Positions 45,348-50,631 of a stretch of DNA of 50,631 bases are shown piece after piece. Both the position numbers and the translations under genes were made by a program. The notes under the pieces were generated by a model. That model had not been told where the DNA came from. It worked only from the letters and a program-made list of their open reading frames with translations, and did not search any database. This DNA comes from Pigoraptor vietnamica (taxonomy: Eukaryota > Opisthokonta > Filasterea): contig CALSCQ010000505.1 in assembly GCA_943704525.1 (NCBI GenBank), positions 1 through 50,631 of the forward strand, read 5' to 3'. Position 1 is the first letter of the stretch, and the number at the start of each line of letters is the position of its first letter.

Positions 45348-45713
45348 AGCATAAAAACTGCCGATGTGGACAAACGGGAGGCACGTGACCACGAACGTCA
45401 TCAGTCGGCCGAAGTTCAAAGTTTCACCCAGTGCACAACGCGCAATCGTCTGACGATTACGTGCACGAACGGCCGTTGTTTCGCGTCTTTCAACTACGCT
45501 CGTTTTCTCGTTTGCTCGCTCGCAATGTCTAGAGGCTGTGCTTTCGTGGGGAGCTAGCACTCGGGCGGTGCCATGAGTGGTGCGTGGGGAGCTGTTGCGT
45601 ATCGGCTGTTGCTGAGTGATTAGGCGCGATTGAAGTTGACGTCGCTTTGGGACGTGATCGAGGGTAAGCTGGTGGTTGCGCACATCGAAAACATTGCTCA
45701 TTTTTTGTGTGAC
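45348..45713. other. Spacer between MPHOSPH6 and the ALS2-like gene
   Basis: 366 bp without a clear gene; presumably the promoter of the ALS2-like gene. An upstream non-coding or short coding exon of that gene could hide here, because TTTTGCCAG at about 45718-45726 could also act as an acceptor. Confidence 0.4.
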
Positions 45714-45885
45714 ATGGTTTTGCCAGGACGCCGTCCGCTGTCGGTGGCGGGCACTCGGAGGGCGTCTGCCGAGGTGCGTGCTTGGGGTGGACCATGGATT
45801 GAGTGTAAAATTGCACTCAAACCCACTCACTCACTCACACATGCACAGACACAAGCACAGATACACACACACACACACACACACA

Positions 45886-45929
<44 letters not shown>

Positions 45930-46165
45930 TATGTGTTATTTCTTACTCTCGAGTCGATCACGGTTGCGCATTGCGTCCAATTTCATGCTGTTCGTCGCAG
46001 TCGCCGTCACCCACGCCGCCGCAGCCCGCCACGCGCGCCCCTGGCGGCAAGGATGGCCTTGCGACGATTAAGGGCGAGGAATTGGACCCCTCGGGGTGCC
46101 GCGTGTTCATGTGGACAGGGTCGTCTCTGAGCACACCGAGGTGGGTCCGGCACAGTCATTCTCTT

Positions 46166-46196
<31 letters not shown>

Positions 46197-46244
46197 GACA
46201 CAGACACAGACACAGACACACACACACACAGACACACACACACA

Positions 46245-46294
<50 letters not shown>

Positions 46295-49200
46295 ACACAC
46301 AGACACACACAGACACACACACAGACACAGACACACACACAGACACAGACACAGACACATACACAGACACACACACCCGCTTGCACATTATACACGCGCA
46401 CACACATACGAGCACACGCACGCACACAATATAAGCGCGCCAGCTTCTGACACAACCGCGCCCACCCAATCTCAGGCCCATCCCCGATTTCACTCGCCGC
46501 CGCATCGTGTGCGTCGCCTTCGGTCGCGGCCATTCTGCATTTCTCGACGAAGGCGGCGCCATCTTCACGTACGGGCTCGGTCTCTCTGGCCAGCTGGGCC
46601 TCGGTGACTTTCGCAATTCGTCAGAGCCGTGTGCTGTGCGCCTCCCTTCCGACGCCCCCGCCGTGCACGTGGCGTGCGGCGCCGACCACACTGCCGCCGT
46701 GACCGTTGACGGGCACGTCTTCTGTTGGGGCGACTCTCGCAAGGGTCAGTGCGGCTCGGACGCGGCCGGCGACAAGTGTCCCTTGCCCGTGCGTGTGCGC
46801 TTTCCACTCGAGGGTCCCAAAGCGTCCACCACTGCGGCCCAACCGCTGGCTTCTCAGCCGCTGCGAGTGCCGCACACAGAGCCGTCACCGTCGCATCCAA
46901 CATCGCCCGCAGGAACGCCCGGCACACCCGTCTCTGAGGAGAGGCCGTCGTCAGCGCCTCCGGACACTGTATGGGACGGTCACGGAGGGCCAGCTGCGAC
47001 TAATGGCGGTGCGTTTGTTGTCGGCGGAAGTTCGGAACCGCGGTTTGTGCGCGTGACTTGCGGTGTGGAGCACACGATGGCGATATCGGAGGCGGGTGTG
47101 CTGTGGTCGTGGGGCAGTGGGCCGCAGCTGGGACACGGGCCAGTGGCGAAGGACTGCGCGCGGTGGGTGCTCATCTGCGAGCGCAGGGGTGCATGTGTTT
47201 GTAAGCTTGTGACATGGTGATCGGTTGCAGTTCTTGCATGCCTCACGTGACTATGGGGCATTACCACTTTGGTTTTTACCCCTCTCACCTGTCTCACTGA
47301 CTGTGGCACTCCAATCCCCTCTCACCTGTTGGTGTCCTTCGTTCGCAGGCCGGCCATCGTGAGGGGGCTTGCGGGCGCTGAGTTGCTCGACGCGTGCTGT
47401 GGCGCATGGCACTCCATGGCACTGATGCGACGGAAGGAGACGGCCAACTCGGAGGTGTGTTCGTGCGGACCTCTGTGTGTTTGTGTGTGCGTCCGTGCGT
47501 GCAGATACACGCATGCATGCCCTCTCTTCCGGCCGTCCCTATCGGGCGATGCCAACTCCCCTGTTTCGTTCTTCTGTATTGTCATTGGCTCCAAAGCCAC
47601 GCCTCACATTTTTTAACTTCACCCTCAGTTTGACCCTCCGTCGACGATGGTGTTCACATGGGGTCGCGGCGAGTCCGGACAGCTCGGACACGGTGACACG
47701 TTCGACAGCGTTCTTCCGCGCCTTGTTCATGCACTCCTCAACCGGGGCGTCGTGCAAATTGCGGCGGGAGTGACGCACTCTGTGGCTCTGACGTCGTTCT
47801 CGGACGTCATCGCGTGGGGTGGGTCGGTTGCTCGAATTTTTATTACTCAAGTTTAAACTTGGCTTGCGGTTGTGTCCGTTTGGGGCTGCGACGGCTGCCC
47901 ACGCACATACACGCACTTATCACGCACCGCGCTGGTGTGCACCTATGTTCACGCTCTCACACGAACCCCCCCCGCTTCGTCTGTGTGCATAATGTTCTCG
48001 CTCTCACACACGCGTCCCCCTTCCCCTGTGCAGGAACGGGCCTTGACGGACAGCTTGGTCTCCACGACGTCCTCGAATCGCCCGACCCGCGCGTGATGGT
48101 CGGTTTAAAAAACAGGGCGGTTGTTGCGGTGGCTGCCGGGGCACACCACACGCTGTGCCTCACGTCGTCGGATGGGTACGGACTCGCGTGGACGCACAGC
48201 GGCAGTTTGCTCAGCGCGAGCATTGGCGGATCGTCGTCGACGTCGTCGATTACGAGTGCGCTCGGAGGTGTCGGCGGGTGTGAGGGCGAGGTGCTTTTCT
48301 TTGGGCGAGAGAAGAAGTGAGTGCGGTCGGAGCTGCTCACGCGCGCAACCGAGACCGCGCTTCCCAATCTCCAAAGCTCCCACGCACACGCGTGCACTCA
48401 CACACACACTTGCCTGCCTCATGTATTTATTGTACCGCCATTGCACTCTTAGCGTTCATCTCTACTTGTCTTCTTCTCAACATTCGAATTGTCCACAGCA
48501 TTGTGCGCACGGACAAGGGCCCGCAAACCGTCGCGAGCAGCGCGACGTACGTGTCCTCAGCGAATTCGTCGCTCTCGCCGTCGCGCGGGCGATCGTCGTC
48601 TGCCATGCCCTCTGGTCGCGCGAGGTCGTATGCGCCAAAAGTGATGAAGGTCTGAGTCTCATTTCAGAGTCCTTCGTGTTGTTTACGCCTGTTATGTGCG
48701 ACTTTAATAATCGCGTGAGTGCGTATTCGCGTTTGCGCACCTCTCCGTGCTCGTTACTGTGCAACATGGCGTCTTCTTTCCCCCCGCTTTCTATGTACCC
48801 GATAGACAGCCGTCTCTATCGCACCGGCCAACATCCGTTTCATCACGCACAGGTATCGGACGGCAACGCCGATGGCGACTCTCGGCGTCGGCTTCTCCGT
48901 GGCCTCGTGGCAGGGTGGGACCAATCGGCGGTGATCAGCGAGGCGTCCCCAACTGAACTCGACACGGCATTCAGAGAGGCCGTCGCGAACGAACGCGCGC
49001 ACTTGCGAAGGCTCATGGCGGCGCGAAACGACGTCCTCACGCCCGTCATGGGCAGCCCCGTCCTCCCCTCTCCAAACGCCTTTGTGTGCGCGGATTCGCT
49101 TGGCGTCCTCTATCGCAGCTTTCTCGACGTCGTCGGCGCAACGGAGCGCTTTCTGAGCGCGCTGACGTTGCCCTCTCTGCGCCCACTCATAGCGCCCGCC

Positions 49201-50631
49201 GTTTCGGGAGACGCTGACGGTGACGGCCGTCGGCGGAGTTCGGCGGATCGGAGGGAGTCCGAGTGCTCGACGAGCTTTAGCAACGTCGATCTCTCCGCTG
49301 GGACAGGGGCGAAGAAGCGGCGCCACGTCGACGAGACGCAGGTGCTTGCGGCCGCATTCGCCGAAGACGAGGGCGGAATGAACGGACCGACTATCGTCGT
49401 GGCGAAGAGCGCGGACGCCCCCAACGGCACGCAAGACCTTAGCGAGATGTGTGGGGACGACGGTGAGTCGGAAGACCCTGCCGACAGCGATGCACTTGCG
49501 ACGGCCATTCGCGCGCTCCTCTCTGCGCAACGGGCACACACCGAGGCGTATTACAACGCCGTTGCGACGAATTTGTTCGCGGAGCTCGCGAAGCACGCGT
49601 CCGAATTCGTGCAGGAGGCTTCGAGAAAGGCGAACGATGCGTCGACGCGGTGGTTTGACGTCTCGAGCGCCGCAGTGGCTACGCCGACGCCGAGTGATCC
49701 AAAGGCCGGCGTAAAAGCGGCCGACGCACCCAAGGCACAGGGCACGCTGGTACTTGCGCCGCTGGTGTTTTTGGGTCGCACGAGTGACCCGCTGCGGTCG
49801 TGCTTTGAGCTGCCGGTGGGCCGCCTCTTTTCGCGCGCGTCGCTGTTCGGTCGCATCAAGTCCACCGTGTCCGGACTGCAGCAGCCCGCCGCGCCCGTCG
49901 GCACTAAAGAGGGAGGGGACAAGGCGGAGAATGGCAGTACCGCAAGCAATGACGGCGATTCCGTGTCGTGCTTTGTTGTCGCATCCAACTGGCTGTCGAA
50001 GGGCGCCATGTGCTCGGTGCTGGGCGGGTGGGAGGAGCTCTGGGACGAGGCGGTGCTCCAGCGAGAGCTCGCCGAGAGAACGGGCGAATTTTGGCGGGAG
50101 AATCCGACGCTCGTCAAGTCGTTCCTGCGGCCGGCGCGCCGTGCGTTATTGGGGGGAGCGCGGTCGCCGTGGCTCGCACTGAGCAGCGGGGGGATGCTGT
50201 CGGGAACGCTGTCGTCGCACGCGTTTTTCCTGTTCAGCGACGTGTTTGTGGACGTGCAGTACTTGAGCGCAAGGACGGTGGGTTTGGATGCCTCAAATGC
50301 ACTTGCACTTTAAGCGCACGCGCACAAACATCGAACTGCGCACACAAAGACGGACATGCTTCACTTTCACGTTTCCCTTTCCGTCCGCACGTCACATTAT
50401 CACACACAGTGTCGGTTGTCAATGGACGAGAATCCGCCGTTGGAGCCATTTTCATCTTACTTTCGCCGTCGCAGATGTGGTCGTCGTCCCTGCACGACCT
50501 GTGCCTCGTGTGGACGGCGGACGTGGCTGACGCTGGCAGCGTGAGGCACGCCTTCGTTATCACAAGCCCAGAGGAAACGATGACGTTGTGCGCGAGGGAC
50601 GAGGAGGGGAAGGTGGGGGGGGGGGGGGGGG
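45714..50631 (+). CDS. ALS2-like protein: RCC1-like, DH and PH domains, 3' end off window
   Basis: Nine exons: 45714-45773, 46001-46140, 46476-47162, 47349-47454, 47629-47818, 48034-48316, 48499-48649, 48853-50277 and 50475-50612, giving 1060 codons so far; the last donor starts a poly-G run and the gene leaves the window. An RCC1-like propeller comes first ([51 protein letters not shown]), interrupted by a Pro/Ser-rich insert. Then a DH-like helical region ([20 protein letters not shown]) and a PH domain ([29 protein letters not shown]), whose end resembles Alsin. Alsin is a GEF for Rab5 through a C-terminal VPS9 domain and acts on endosomes; MORN and VPS9 modules should lie downstream if this is a full orthologue. 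The first exon is the least certain. Confidence 0.82.
45850..45930. repeat. CA then CACG microsatellite in ALS2-like intron 1
   Basis: An ACAC tract passes into an ACGC tract (about 11 ACGC units) between exons 1 and 2. Confidence 0.9.
46157..46430. repeat. TC/CA compound microsatellite in ALS2-like intron 2
   Basis: TC runs alternate with CACACAGA runs over about 270 bp, nearly the whole intron. Confidence 0.9.

Overview
The window is nuclear DNA of a GC-rich, intron-dense, flagellated single-celled eukaryote. PF20/SPAG16 (central apparatus of motile cilia) implies a 9+2 flagellum. A protein kinase with the tyrosine-kinase motifs HRDLATRN and PLRWMSPE, a 12-TM animal-type adenylyl cyclase and a class C GPCR point to the animal side of the opisthokont/apusomonad part of the tree (choanoflagellate, another unicellular holozoan, or possibly an apusomonad). 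The lineage is inference. Genes are packed head-to-head or tail-to-tail with 0.1-1.2 kb between them. Most have 3-14 exons; donors are mostly GTGNGT and at least three introns are GC-AG. Both window ends are G homopolymers, and the genes at both edges (amino acid transporter on the left, ALS2-like gene on the right) run off the window.

Layout. 1-3563 (-): APC-family amino acid transporter. 4214-6581 (+): PF20/SPAG16. 7011-12464 (-): 12-TM adenylyl cyclase. 13400-14038 (-): MsrA read as a selenoprotein, with an in-frame UGA at the catalytic position and a SECIS-like hairpin at 13292-13380. 14447-17305 (+): coiled-coil protein with a KEN box. 17670-20383 (-): CHK1-like kinase. 21232-21942 (-): cysteine-containing unknown. 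23126-26474 (+): claudin-like four-TM protein fused to a tyrosine kinase. 26691-27721 (-): single-pass membrane coiled-coil protein. 28535-29130 (-): unresolved Cys-rich locus. 29998-33216 (+): intronless Kelch/filamin-like/7TM class C receptor. 33416-37641 (+): NAE1 (neddylation E1 subunit). 38085-39804 (+): ankyrin protein with a SOCS-box-like tail. 39968-43836 (-): PIP-box/KEN-box nuclear protein. 44220-45347 (+): MPHOSPH6 homologue. 45714->50631 (+): ALS2-like RCC1/DH/PH protein.

How the genes connect. Signalling at the membrane dominates (cyclase, GPCR, tyrosine kinase, transporter); the cyclase and the GPCR both end in class I PDZ-ligand-like tails. A second theme is the cell cycle and ubiquitin-like control (CHK1-like kinase, two KEN-box proteins, a PIP-box protein, NAE1, an ankyrin-SOCS protein). 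The two observations I rank highest are the selenocysteine MsrA with its own SECIS candidate and the four-TM claudin-like tyrosine kinase, an architecture I do not know from any described family. All exon models were worked out by hand from frame continuity and splice dinucleotides, and phases were checked to sum to whole codons unless stated.
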